64,000 nt of DNA from J014 sp964486055 (GCA_964486055.1 CAZALE010000001.1:310001-374000); one strand, 5' to 3'. Positions 6,995 through 15,262 are shown, counted from the first letter of the stretch. The notes: generated by a model not told the origin, from the sequence alone. Numbers and translations: made by a program.

Positions 6995-9241
6995 TTAACC
7001 TATTACGAATCGCAGAGTAGTATCTCCAAGTTTGATTTTATCCCCATTGAATAGTTGTTTCGGTTGTCTTGGCAAAAGGCGAATTATTTCGTTTGTTAGC
7101 CTTAAGATCGTTGTACCATTTGATGAGCCCAAATCTTCTATCATGTACTTTTCACCTTCTAACCATATGCGCGCATGACGACGAGAGATTTTTGTCTGTG
7201 GATCGAACTTTGTTAAGTCAATATCCGGATATATGTTTGACAGCGGATCTCGTCTTCCTATTAAAACTGCTTCTTTTTCGATCTCAAAAACTGGGACGCT
7301 TAATTCATCAGTTCCTATCACATAGAGCTTTGCCTTAGTGATTTTGGGTAACGGTGGCTCAATGGTAATCGATTTTTTGGGCTGTTCTTGTTTTGTTCCA
7401 CAAAAAGGACAGAACAGATCGGTCTCTAAGATCCTTTGTCCACAGAAGACGCAATAAACATAGCCTTTTGTAGAGACTTCAGCAGCTGCCTGTTTCTTAC
7501 CGAAGGTTACTTTGCCGGTTTCTAGATTTTGGAGATGTTCGATTAATGCCTCTTTCATCTCACGTGCAGAGGAAAAACGTCGCTCCACTCTGTATTCTAC
7601 AGCTCTCATTATTATTTGTTCGATTTGATCAGAGAGCGTTGGATTAATCTGTCTAGGACGAGGATTTTTAGTAAAGTCGAAGATTAGCAATGGATTACTC
7701 TGAGGATCTGCACCGGTTAACAAGTGAAACATTGTAGCTCCGAGACTGTATATGTCTGATCTAGGTTCTGCAATGCCACCGAAGAGTTCTGGTGGGGCAT
7801 AACCCATGGTGCCTACCGCAGTAACTCCTTTTTCCTCCTTTCGTACCCATCTAGCTATACCAAAATCAACCAGCATGACTCTTTCAGTGTTGCTGTCGAT
7901 CATTATGTTCGATGGTTTGAGGTCCCTGTAGATAATCGGTGGTTGATGATTATGAAGATAGTCCAGCACATCAGCTATCTGAATGGCCCACTGAGTTACT
8001 ATTTTTTCCTCTATTCGTCCTTCAGGAGAAGAACGTAATCTGGCCGCCAAGTCGCCTCCAGAAATGTACTTCATTACTAAATAGAAGCGCCCTTCTTTCT
8101 CATCATGAAAGTAATCGTAGATAGTTGGAATGGAAGGATGCTCTAGTGAAGAGAGTATGAAAGCCTCACGTTTAAAGTCACTAATGGCTTTTTCTTGCTT
8201 TTCTTCCTCTATGTAAGATTGAATCATTTCCTTTACCGCCCGGAAAGCTCCTCCCAGATTCCTGTCTTTTGCAAGGTAAACAGCGCCCATGCCCCCACCG
8301 CCAATCTTTCTAACAATTTCATATCGACCGTTCAGTACTGTTCCTTCCGGCAGTAATCGGAGTTTTGACTTTATAATCGGCTTCTCTGCTATAACATCTT
8401 TTTCCAAGTCAGACTTTAATGGTGTTGGTGAAGGTTCAGATGGCTTTAGTATTTTTGCGGGTGCGGGATCTGATATCGCTGGCTCCTGGGCAACTAAATT
8501 TCTTTCCATCTCAAGCGCTGAGGGAGGTATGACTGGTTTTAGCGGCTCTACCTCCTCAAGGGGTGGATTAATTATTGACTCTTTGATTGAAGAAGCCTCA
8601 GGTGCAAGGTTTCTCTCCTCGAGTAAGTTTTTTTCTTTTATCCTTGGTGTATGGGATTCTAGATTAGAAGGAGCAATCGGTTCCTTTGGCGAAATGGATT
8701 TAGGTGGACTAATCTGTGAGGAGAAGTTCGGAGCATCTTGCACTGATGGAGGGGGTGTAGCGGATTCAGCCTCTATAATGGCCCGAGATGATCGCAATTC
8801 AACGTGGGAATCTGGAATAGTTTCTTCAAAAGACATTTTCTCAATACTGATATTTTCCGGGGTGATTTCATCAATTGACATTTCTTCGGTCGGTCCAAGA
8901 TCTATTCCAGCTTTCTCCTTAAGAAGTCTCTCATCTGGGAATTTTTTCTGCTCAGATACAGGTATATCCTTCATTGGAGAGAATTCTGGCGAGATCATAG
9001 GTTTTGATTCTGGCTTGGGTATGAGGTCCATATGATCCTTCATATCAGATTGTTTCTTTGGGGGAATTATGAAATCTTGTAGTTCTTGTGGTTCAGGTTG
9101 TGAAGGACTCGGAGATGAAATGTTTGGTTCTGGAGTTGGTAGTTGTTCAACGTACGACGCTTCCTTAAGGCGGAGGCCACAGTAAGGGCAGTAGATATCT
9201 TGTGGTTGTATTATCTCACCGCATTCTTTACAGGTTAACAT
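6995..9241 (-). CDS. Zinc-ribbon/Ser-Thr protein kinase/zinc-ribbon/FHA protein
   Basis: A 748-residue multidomain protein. An N-terminal zinc ribbon (CKECG...CPYCG, residues 4-21) is followed by a Pro/Glu/Ser-rich low-complexity linker of about 270 residues. The Hanks-type kinase domain (about 305-570) has GGGGMGAVYLAKD, AVKEM (catalytic Lys), YRDLKPSNIM (Tyr in place of the usual His) and DFGIARW. A second zinc ribbon (CVFCG...CPFCG, about 595-615) and a C-terminal FHA domain (about 655-745; SRRHARI, LGSSNGT) follow. No transmembrane helix is seen, so it is probably cytosolic. The start overlaps the preceding FHA gene by 14 bases. The FHA domain may bind the autophosphorylated linker or kinase. 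Confidence 0.9.
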   Translation of the reverse strand: MLTCKECGEIIQPQDIYCPYCGLRLKEASYVEQLPTPEPNISSPSPSQPEPQELQDFIIPPKKQSDMKDHMDLIPKPESKPMISPEFSPMKDIPVSEQKKFPDERLLKEKAGIDLGPTEEMSIDEITPENISIEKMSFEETIPDSHVELRSSRAIIEAESATPPPSVQDAPNFSSQISPPKSISPKEPIAPSNLESHTPRIKEKNLLEERNLAPEASSIKESIINPPLEEVEPLKPVIPPSALEMERNLVAQEPAISDPAPAKILKPSEPSPTPLKSDLEKDVIAEKPIIKSKLRLLPEGTVLNGRYEIVRKIGGGGMGAVYLAKDRNLGGAFRAVKEMIQSYIEEEKQEKAISDFKREAFILSSLEHPSIPTIYDYFHDEKEGRFYLVMKYISGGDLAARLRSSPEGRIEEKIVTQWAIQIADVLDYLHNHQPPIIYRDLKPSNIMIDSNTERVMLVDFGIARWVRKEEKGVTAVGTMGYAPPELFGGIAEPRSDIYSLGATMFHLLTGADPQSNPLLIFDFTKNPRPRQINPTLSDQIEQIIMRAVEYRVERRFSSAREMKEALIEHLQNLETGKVTFGKKQAAAEVSTKGYVYCVFCGQRILETDLFCPFCGTKQEQPKKSITIEPPLPKITKAKLYVIGTDELSVPVFEIEKEAVLIGRRDPLSNIYPDIDLTKFDPQTKISRRHARIWLEGEKYMIEDLGSSNGTTILRLTNEIIRLLPRQPKQLFNGDKIKLGDTTLRFVIG

Positions 9242-9785
9242 TTGTTCCTTCTGAGTCCTCTCTATACCGAATGTAAAATCGCAAGAAGGTTTTTCCTACG
9301 ATGATCTCATCTCCATTTACTAAGGGATGCTTTGTTCCCGGAATTAACCTTTTACCACGATTCACAAATGTGCCATTCGTTGAACCTAAGTCCTCGATGG
9401 AGTAATTCCCATCTTCTCTGATGATTCTCGCGTGTTTCCTTGAGACTTTTGCTTCAGGATCGTATGGATCAAGGTCGATGTCTGGAAATATACCATTATC
9501 GGCGTCCCAGCGTCCTATGTAAGACTCATCTGCAGTTAGGTAAAATTTAGTTCCTACGGAAAAGCCTCTTTCTATCACTAAAAAAGCATGTACTTCCTTA
9601 GGAAGACTTTCGTCATCCAGGTCTACACTCAAATCAGATTTTTTAAGTGACGAGGAGGTCAGCTTCGTAGAATCTCCGTTTCTATGACTAAAAGATTCAT
9701 TTTGCAGATTCACACCACACTCTCCACAGTATTTTGTCTCGGGTAAATTTTCTTTACCACATGCTGGGCATTTTATATTTCCCAT
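9228..9785 (-). CDS. Zinc-ribbon/FHA-domain protein
   Basis: A 185-residue soluble protein. A four-cysteine zinc ribbon (CPACG...CGECG, residues 5-23) is followed by a Ser-rich linker and an FHA domain (about 75-175; SYIGRWDADNGIFPDIDL, SRKHARII, LGSTNGTFVNRG). It is the first gene of the kinase operon and overlaps the kinase gene by 14 bases. The FHA domain closely resembles the C-terminal domain of the kinase, including the phrase around DIDL, which suggests duplication. It is a likely phosphothreonine-dependent adaptor of the kinase. Confidence 0.85.
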   Translation of the reverse strand: MGNIKCPACGKENLPETKYCGECGVNLQNESFSHRNGDSTKLTSSSLKKSDLSVDLDDESLPKEVHAFLVIERGFSVGTKFYLTADESYIGRWDADNGIFPDIDLDPYDPEAKVSRKHARIIREDGNYSIEDLGSTNGTFVNRGKRLIPGTKHPLVNGDEIIVGKTFLRFYIRYREDSEGTNVNL

Positions 9786-9914
9786 GTTTCACCAGCTCAA
9801 ACTGCAAAAATATTTTAACTTGCAAATTAAAAATATCAAATATCAATTCGGCGTTTAGAGTGGCTGATTTATGTCTAGTAAAATCTTATTTAACATTTTG
9901 TTAGCAGCTATCAA

Positions 9915-10511
9915 ATGGATAAGAAAAGGGTTTTAGTAATCTCTTTAGTTTTATGTGGGCTGTTCTTAATAGTGATTGCATTGGGAATTACATTGGAGAG
10001 ATTACACAACTACTGGGTTCATCGTTATGATGAGATAATTTCCAGGCAAGCCAAGATTTACAAACTAGACGAAAAGCTTGTATGGAGCGTCATATATGAG
10101 GAAACATACTTTAGGGAATGGAAGATAGGTGCGGCGGGAGAAATAGGATTAATGCAGATTACTCCAACTGTTGCGAAGCAGTGGGCTAAAGAGACTGGAG
10201 TTCGTGATTTTGAAAAGAAAGTAGAAGATGATGTGACTTCATTTCTTCTTGATCCGGAGAGAAATATACAGATAGGTTGCTGGTATTTAGAAAAACTGAG
10301 AAGCAGATATCGTGGTTTTCCAGCTGAAACGGCAATGACAATTGCTGCTTACAATGCTGGTGCAAGCCGGGTCGAAGAATGGACGTCAGGCATTAGTCCG
10401 GAGAGGATCTCAGAAGGCGAATTTATAGAGAGAATAACGATCCCATCAACTAAAGCTTATGTAACTTCGATTTTGCAGAGGTATCGGGACAATGAAAATT
10501 CTGGCCGCTGA
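9915..10511 (+). CDS. Membrane-anchored lytic transglycosylase (SLT domain)
   Basis: A 198-residue protein with an N-terminal membrane anchor or uncleaved signal (residues 6-24) and a goose-lysozyme-like SLT domain. Glu63 in VIYEETYF is in the position of the catalytic acid. AAGEIGLMQITP follows, and AMTIAAYNAGASRVEEW is the C-terminal family motif. It would cleave the MurNAc-GlcNAc bond of peptidoglycan in the periplasm to give 1,6-anhydro products. It is divergent from the FHA-kinase operon and overlaps the next gene by 20 bases. Confidence 0.87.
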   Translation: MDKKRVLVISLVLCGLFLIVIALGITLERLHNYWVHRYDEIISRQAKIYKLDEKLVWSVIYEETYFREWKIGAAGEIGLMQITPTVAKQWAKETGVRDFEKKVEDDVTSFLLDPERNIQIGCWYLEKLRSRYRGFPAETAMTIAAYNAGASRVEEWTSGISPERISEGEFIERITIPSTKAYVTSILQRYRDNENSGR

Positions 10512-11823
10512 TTATTTGATGCCGAAATCTTCAGAATTGATAACTGGCGGCGCCGTTTGTATTGATGGAGATAAAATAATCGATGTCGGGGAGAAAAACT
10601 CTCTCATTAAGAAATTTCCTCAAGCGACGGTCGAGGACTTTGCTAATAGTCTCATAATGCCTGGGTTTGTAAATGTTCATTCTCATCTTGAACTAACCTT
10701 ACTTAGATCTCTGTTGGACTCTTCAGACGCTGATTTTAAATCTTGGTTAATAAATTTGGTTAGATATCGTCGCTTGCTCTCAGAGGAAGAATTAGAGTTA
10801 AGTGCAATAGCTGGCGCAATCGAGGGCATAAAGTCCGGAATCACCTGTTTTGCAGATATTGGAAGTGTTGCAAGAGCTTCACTCAAGGCGCTCAAGTTAA
10901 TGGGCCTAAGAGGCATCGTTTTTCAGGAGAGTAAATTTTCGCCTGATTCGAAAGACGCAGGTGCGGATTTTGCCGAATTGGAAGAAAAGTTTCTACGCTT
11001 AAAAGATCAAGAAAATGAGATTGTAAAAGTCGGGCTATCTCCTCATGCGCCTTATACGGTTAGTCGCAAGCTCTTTGAGAAAATTGCTGATTATGCAATT
11101 TCAAATACTATCAGCGTGGCTATCCATGTAGCCGAGAGCAGAGAAGAAAATAAATTGATGATTTATGGAAAAGGATTTGATTCATTCTACAGAGAGCTAA
11201 AATTCGAGCCTCCATTCAAGTCGTCAATCGAATATCTAAACGAGACGGGTATTTTGCATGCAAAACCATTACTAATTCATTGTGTCCATGTTTCAGACCA
11301 TGACATTGAGATGATCAGCCAAAGGGGTTGCACTATTGCACATTGCCCAAAATCAAACTCAAAATTCGGTCATGGCCGAGCCCCATTAGAGAAATTCTTA
11401 AAAGCAGGAATAACTATCGGTTTAGGCACTGATTCAGTGGCGAGTAATAATTTGCTCGATATGTTAGAGGAGGCACGATTTGCCTGTTTTTTGGTAAGGC
11501 CACATGAATTTATTGAGGCTAAAAAATTTGTCGAACTATTAACTATCGATGGGGCTCGAGCTTTAGGTCTTTATGAGGCAGGAACATTAGAGAAAAACAA
11601 GTATGCGGATCTAATAGTCATAGGCTTGGACGACATTTCCGTGATGCCTGTTTACGATATAACCGCCGCCTTGCTTTTCTCGTGCAAAAGTTCAAGCGTG
11701 CGATTGAACATGGTTAATGGTCAAGAGATTTTTCGTGACGGTCTGCTACGAATAATTGATGAAAACTTAGTAAAAAAAGAAATCATCAGAATTGCCAGTA
11801 AGATTAAGGAGGCTCAGGCATGA
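10492..11823 (+). CDS. Amidohydrolase of the deaminase/chlorohydrolase type (possibly aminofutalosine deaminase-like)
   Basis: A 443-residue metal-dependent hydrolase. Visible motifs are the HSHLE metal site (replacing the more usual HTH), SPHAPYTVS, IHVAES, HCVHVSD, AHCPKSNSKFGHGRAP and GLGTDSVASNN. These place it in the TRZ/ATZ/MtaD-SsnA group, which deaminates purine-like rings. HxHLE at the metal site also occurs in aminofutalosine deaminases of the alternative menaquinone pathway, but no other mqn gene is nearby, so this is only a possibility. The start overlaps the transglycosylase end, and the stop overlaps the next start (ATGA), giving a tight operon. Confidence 0.78.
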   Translation: MKILAADYLMPKSSELITGGAVCIDGDKIIDVGEKNSLIKKFPQATVEDFANSLIMPGFVNVHSHLELTLLRSLLDSSDADFKSWLINLVRYRRLLSEEELELSAIAGAIEGIKSGITCFADIGSVARASLKALKLMGLRGIVFQESKFSPDSKDAGADFAELEEKFLRLKDQENEIVKVGLSPHAPYTVSRKLFEKIADYAISNTISVAIHVAESREENKLMIYGKGFDSFYRELKFEPPFKSSIEYLNETGILHAKPLLIHCVHVSDHDIEMISQRGCTIAHCPKSNSKFGHGRAPLEKFLKAGITIGLGTDSVASNNLLDMLEEARFACFLVRPHEFIEAKKFVELLTIDGARALGLYEAGTLEKNKYADLIVIGLDDISVMPVYDITAALLFSCKSSSVRLNMVNGQEIFRDGLLRIIDENLVKKEIIRIASKIKEAQA

Positions 11824-12644
11824 AAAAGGTGCTTATTTTGTTTACAATCTTTTGTTTGATTACGACCTTTGTAACTGCACAGAGAAAACGAAAAAATAAA
11901 GGACATAGGAATATCATGAACTATAGGGTTTTAAAAGAATCGAATCATTGCGGGGTAGATAATCCGTTCATATTCATCGCACGCGATCAGAAGACCTTTG
12001 CAAACTTTCCCATCAATCTCTCAGAAAAGATAGATTTTTCGCGGGAGGCTGTAGTGGGCTTTTTTGCTGGAACTAAACCCACGATGGGTTATAGAGTACA
12101 GGTGTCAGCCGCAGATGGAATAGTTTCCGGAAATGTTCTAGCGCCGCCCAGCGATGCAATTGTAGCAGAGGTACTGACAAGCCCCTGTAAGATAGTAGCG
12201 GTAGCAATTACTGAGGATAGGCCGTTATTGATTAAGGTATCGAGCGATTGGAAGATGAGTGAGTACAAGATTACTAAGGGAAAAATTGAATATTCTGGCG
12301 GATTTGCGCCTAGACAAAAGTCTTATGATGTCGAGGGTAAGATTTTCTCTTTAGCTTCCGGTAATCTGATTACATTGATTTTTGAACTTAATGCTAAAGG
12401 AGACCCAAAAATCAGGTTGTACGAGGCGGTTTCTGGTCCGTTAGAAAACAACTCAGTGAACCTAAATAGGGTAGATCCAGGGGGTTTTTCAGAAAAGCCA
12501 GTGCCTTTTATGAAAGCAACAGGTGCGCTCTCAGCTGAAAAGCTTTCACTAAAATTTGAGCCGAATCCGACAGTGATAATCAATGATGGCTTTCAAGCAG
12601 AGGGATTCGTTGAGGCCATTAAAGTCAAAAGCACCAGCAGATAA
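11820..12644 (+). CDS. Secreted PrcB-domain protein
   Basis: A 274-residue protein with a signal peptide (residues 4-20, cut near VTAQ). Residues about 75-135 read VVGFFAGTKPTMGYRVQV followed by a PPSDAIVAEVLTSPCKIVAV region, the pattern of the PrcB C-terminal domain, found in protease-associated and other secreted proteins. The remaining 140 residues are unassigned beta-rich sequence. It overlaps the amidohydrolase gene by four bases. It may bind or inhibit another secreted protein; this is not shown by the sequence. Confidence 0.6.
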   Translation: MKKVLILFTIFCLITTFVTAQRKRKNKGHRNIMNYRVLKESNHCGVDNPFIFIARDQKTFANFPINLSEKIDFSREAVVGFFAGTKPTMGYRVQVSAADGIVSGNVLAPPSDAIVAEVLTSPCKIVAVAITEDRPLLIKVSSDWKMSEYKITKGKIEYSGGFAPRQKSYDVEGKIFSLASGNLITLIFELNAKGDPKIRLYEAVSGPLENNSVNLNRVDPGGFSEKPVPFMKATGALSAEKLSLKFEPNPTVIINDGFQAEGFVEAIKVKSTSR

Positions 12645-12916
12645 GAATTCAATCAATTCGATATTCTGTAGAGGACAATCAGTAAACCTAGTTGACGCCT
12701 GTTTGGTTAGGTTGGTATTCCGAGATTTTCAGTCTTGATTGCTACTGGCTTAGTCTTAGAACATTCTACGCTGAAGCGCCCAGCGCTTCCCTTGCCATTA
12801 AACTTCATGGCTTTGCAGAAATAAAGATTGATTTTGCTTTCAGATTTGTTGAGGTAAGTTTCGAAAGTTCAATTAAGTGATTTTGCGATAGCGGCTTCTA
12901 ATGTAGATGTATGGTT
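12645..12916. other. Intergenic region between convergent genes
   Basis: About 270 bases between the PrcB-domain gene and the convergent coiled-coil membrane gene. A short open frame (12692-12880, plus strand) has no ribosome binding site, no recognisable motif and an unusual composition, so it is not called. No clear terminator hairpin was found. Confidence 0.5.
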
Positions 12917-13768
12917 TCATCTATGGGCGTTTGGTAGTAAATCGTATTTTTCGAGCTGGCGATTGTGTGCGTCGAGTGCATTAAGTGCTTCAGAAGTTTC
13001 ATCTAACATTTGTTTAGTAAGAGCAATCGAATTTGATAATTCCTCAAACTCTATGAGAGAGAATTTTTCAGGTGTTGAGATCGTTATTATCTCGTCATTC
13101 AGGTAACCGAAGAAGTTTTCTATGGATTGTAATTGTCCTTCGACGTGCTTGACGCTTCTTTCCAATTCATCAAAAGAGGCCAACCTTCGCTTCAATATTT
13201 CGACGTTAGTTTGCTGAATTCTGCGTACTTTTTCATCAGGTGCAGACTCCATGGCTTCAATGGCTTGCTTTAATTGATTTTCTATTGCCTGTCTATTTAT
13301 GGTTTTAAGATGCTGTTTACGGCGTCTGTAAACATCTAATAAATCGACAAAATCTTCCCATCGCTGATCCAAGGATTTAAGGTTAGCTGGCAATTCTTTT
13401 GCTCCAGTTAGTCTGAGATAATTTTTCTTTATTTGTTCTTTTTGATATCTAAGATATTCGACTGCTTCGCGCTCTCTAGGAGTAAAGCTTTTTATTAATT
13501 TTTCCCTTTTCAATCGATTGATTTCGATCAGATATTCTTTCTGTCTGCGATTTACGAGGCGTCTATATGCTGGAATAAATGGTAATGTAGTGATGTATAT
13601 CGCTTCGAAAAGAAGAGCGATCAGAAGAGGAATTGGCGACTGTGTGTAAGCTGCCGCTATGGCGAAGCCAGTTAGCCCCCAAAAATTGGCTGGTTCTTTC
13701 AGTGCTTCCTGAAAATATTTAGTGTTCAATCGTCCTAGCTCCTTTTTATACTTTTCGATGTTCATCAT
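12917..13768 (-). CDS. Coiled-coil membrane protein, partner of PspA
   Basis: A protein of about 283 residues from ATG 13768 (13765 is also possible; a TTG at 13828 would overlap pspA). Two adjacent hydrophobic stretches (WGLTGFAIAAAYTQSPIPLLIALLFEAIYITTLPF is split by a Pro) form a membrane hairpin near residues 30-65. The rest is charged, heptad-rich coiled coil (about 85-260). No known catalytic motif is seen. It lies directly downstream of pspA, and the PspA family commonly acts with small membrane partners, so a role in the envelope stress response is plausible. Confidence 0.6.
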   Translation of the reverse strand: MMNIEKYKKELGRLNTKYFQEALKEPANFWGLTGFAIAAAYTQSPIPLLIALLFEAIYITTLPFIPAYRRLVNRRQKEYLIEINRLKREKLIKSFTPREREAVEYLRYQKEQIKKNYLRLTGAKELPANLKSLDQRWEDFVDLLDVYRRRKQHLKTINRQAIENQLKQAIEAMESAPDEKVRRIQQTNVEILKRRLASFDELERSVKHVEGQLQSIENFFGYLNDEIITISTPEKFSLIEFEELSNSIALTKQMLDETSEALNALDAHNRQLEKYDLLPNAHR

Positions 13769-13793
13769 CAAGATAGATGTCGAAATTCGTGCA

Positions 13794-14564
13794 TTAGTTT
13801 TGCTTACCTTCTTGTGTTTGTTCTTCAATTAGTAAGCTTTCTTTCGCGGAGGACCCTGATGACAATTGTTTGTTTTCAGTTGAAGCAGATGGCTCCAGTA
13901 AACCCATTTGTTTTTTGTACTCTAGAAGCTTGTCCTGCAGTTGTATGTCCATTGCTTCTCGTTCTATGTCTTGCATCTGTGCATCTACGGAGCTTGTACT
14001 TAATTGAAGTTTTGCTTCAGCTGATGCAACTCGCCGTTCAATTTTCTCGCGCATCTCATTAAATGTAGAGGCATCGTCACCTATATTGAAAGCTTCCATG
14101 GTCTGCGCCAACTGCTCTTGAAGTTTTGCCTGCTTTGCCGCACTTATCAGTTGCATTGCCTCAGCTGTTCTCTTTTTCATGTTGAGCACGTAATTATCAC
14201 GCATTTTGAGTGCTTGTTTTGAGGCTGCTTGTGCATGTTCAAGTTGAACAGATGTTCGCTCTAAATCAATTTGGGCTTGTTGAAGTTGACCAATATATGC
14301 TGTTGCGATGTCATCTCTTCCCATTTTGATGGCAGCTTTTATCTTAGAATCTAGCTCAACAATTTGCTTTTCTAAATTTTCCTTTTGTTTTGCTAACAGC
14401 TTTTCAGTTGCCATTACTTGAGCCACAGAGTTATTTAACTCAGGTATACGCTCTCGCATGTCTCTAATGGTTTGCTGTAGGATTAGCTCCGGATCCTCCA
14501 TTTTCTCCAAAGCCGCCCCTGTACTAGCTCTGAATAATCTTTTGATTCTTGCCCAAAGTCCCAT
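13794..14564 (-). CDS. pspA: PspA/IM30-family membrane-stress protein
   Basis: A 256-residue, almost entirely alpha-helical protein. The N-terminal amphipathic helix (MGLWARIKRLFRAS) and the EDPELILQQTIRDMRE segment are the PspA/Vipp1 signature, followed by long coiled coil (about 30-220) and a Ser/Glu-rich tail. Family members assemble ESCRT-III-like rods and rings on the inner face of the membrane and preserve the proton-motive force. No PspF-type regulator or sigma-54 promoter was recognised. The gene is co-oriented with the downstream coiled-coil membrane protein. Confidence 0.87.
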   Translation of the reverse strand: MGLWARIKRLFRASTGAALEKMEDPELILQQTIRDMRERIPELNNSVAQVMATEKLLAKQKENLEKQIVELDSKIKAAIKMGRDDIATAYIGQLQQAQIDLERTSVQLEHAQAASKQALKMRDNYVLNMKKRTAEAMQLISAAKQAKLQEQLAQTMEAFNIGDDASTFNEMREKIERRVASAEAKLQLSTSSVDAQMQDIEREAMDIQLQDKLLEYKKQMGLLEPSASTENKQLSSGSSAKESLLIEEQTQEGKQN

Positions 14565-14783
14565 TTTCCAAACTCCTAACTTCGAATCTAAATGAAGTAA
14601 CGAACCATTGTCATTTAAAGTTTCGCACCCTCGATTTAAAGTATAACCAAAATTCCATGCAGTTTTAAGCTAAATCATGAAGATTTTGGTCTACGAACGA
14701 ACGGCAAAACTCAGGAGAATGGCGAGCTTTTGAATTACTGATTACTCAGTGATATAAAAATTTCAAAATTTATAATTTTCTTC

Positions 14784-14813
14784 TTGACATAAATGCGAAA
14801 AATATTTTATTGT
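14784..14813 (+). promoter_or_regulatory. Promoter of the aromatic amino-acid attenuator
   Basis: TTGACA at 14784-14789 and TATTGT at 14808-14813 with an 18-base spacer. The expected start is about 14820, only one or two bases before ATG 14822 of the leader peptide, so the leader mRNA would be leaderless or nearly so. The -35 box is perfect; the -10 box is moderate. Confidence 0.6.
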
Positions 14814-14821
14814 AATATGCG

Positions 14822-14899
14822 ATGGCAAAATTTGGTTTCATCTTCGGCTTCTTTTGGTTTTATTTCGGCAGGGCGGCTGAAGGTGAAACTGTGACTTGA
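14822..14899 (+). CDS. Phe-rich leader peptide of a transcription attenuator
   Basis: A 25-residue frame beginning MAKFGF and ending in TGA at 14897-14899. Codons 4-15 hold seven Phe, one Trp and one Tyr (Phe at 4, 6, 8, 10, 11, 13 and 15; Trp12; Tyr14). This density is the signature of attenuator leaders such as PheL: shortage of charged tRNA-Phe stalls the ribosome in the run. Codons 7-10 overlap RNA segment 1 and codons 18-21 overlap segment 2 of the downstream hairpins, the geometry required for ribosome-controlled folding. There is no ribosome binding site, and the promoter lies so close that translation is probably leaderless. It precedes chorismate mutase, prephenate dehydratase and DAHP synthase genes. 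Confidence 0.88.
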   Translation: MAKFGFIFGFFWFYFGRAAEGETVT

Positions 14900-14957
14900 A
14901 AATAATTAAAAATTCCAGACCTTCAGCCGTGGGACGAAAAGTTTCACGGCTTTTTTG
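14840..14957 (+). promoter_or_regulatory. Phenylalanine attenuator: alternative 1:2, 2:3 and 3:4 RNA stems
   Basis: Segment 1 (14840-14849, ATCTTCGGCT) can pair with segment 2 (14875-14884, GGCTGAAGGT) over ten pairs including three G-U. Segment 2 (14874-14884) is a perfect 11-bp complement of segment 3 (14919-14929, ACCTTCAGCCG), the antiterminator. Segment 3 overlaps the left arm of terminator 3:4 (14925-14935 with 14941-14951). Inferred logic: a ribosome reaching the leader stop covers segment 2, so the terminator forms; a ribosome stalled on Phe codons leaves segment 2 free to pair with 3, so transcription continues. Confidence 0.88.
14925..14957 (+). terminator. Attenuator terminator before chorismate mutase
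   Basis: An 11-bp stem (AGCCGTGGGAC with GTTTCACGGCT, two G-U pairs) closed by a GAAAA loop at 14936-14940 and followed by a run of T interrupted by one G. It lies 18 bases before the chorismate mutase start codon. The ribosome binding site GGAG at 14964-14967 follows it. Confidence 0.93.
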
Positions 14958-14974
14958 TTTTTTGGAGCAGAACT

Positions 14975-15262
14975 ATGAGCATAGAGGATTGGCGAAGGAT
15001 GATAGATGAGATAGATAGGCAGATAGTGGAATTGATAAACGAGCGTGCAATGCTGTGCAGAAAAATTGGTCACGTAAAGCATGAATTGGGTCTTCCGGTA
15101 ATAGATCTATCGAGGGAGAGGGAAATCATAAATAATGCTTTAGCAAATAACTCGAAATCTATAAGCGATGAGGGATTAGAGAGGATTTTTAGAGCTTTAA
15201 TCAAGGAATCGCGGAATATCCAAGTGGAAGCTCAAATTAATGGTTTGAACAGGGAGTTATGA
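14975..15262 (+). CDS. aroQ: Chorismate mutase, AroQ type, monofunctional
   Basis: A 95-residue all-helical enzyme that rearranges chorismate to prephenate, the branch point to Phe and Tyr. AroQ landmarks are WRRMIDEIDRQIVELINERAMLCRKIGHVK (catalytic Arg and Lys positions) and DLSREREIINNA. The length equals the single-domain family. GGAG seven bases before ATG is the ribosome binding site. The stop overlaps the prephenate dehydratase start (ATGA), so the two proteins are made in coupled fashion, in place of the fused P-protein of enteric bacteria. Confidence 0.9.
   Translation: MSIEDWRRMIDEIDRQIVELINERAMLCRKIGHVKHELGLPVIDLSREREIINNALANNSKSISDEGLERIFRALIKESRNIQVEAQINGLNREL

Noticed and set aside
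8289..9035. Long plus-strand open frame, Ser/Gly/Ile-rich
   Set aside because: Antisense shadow of the low-complexity linker of the kinase gene; no motif and no ribosome binding site.
12692..12880. 62-codon plus-strand frame in the intergenic region
   Set aside because: No ribosome binding site or recognisable motif; chance frame is likelier.
14818..14899. Alternative leader frame starting at ATG 14818
   Set aside because: It lacks the Phe cluster; the frame from ATG 14822 has the Phe/Trp/Tyr run and fits the RNA segments.
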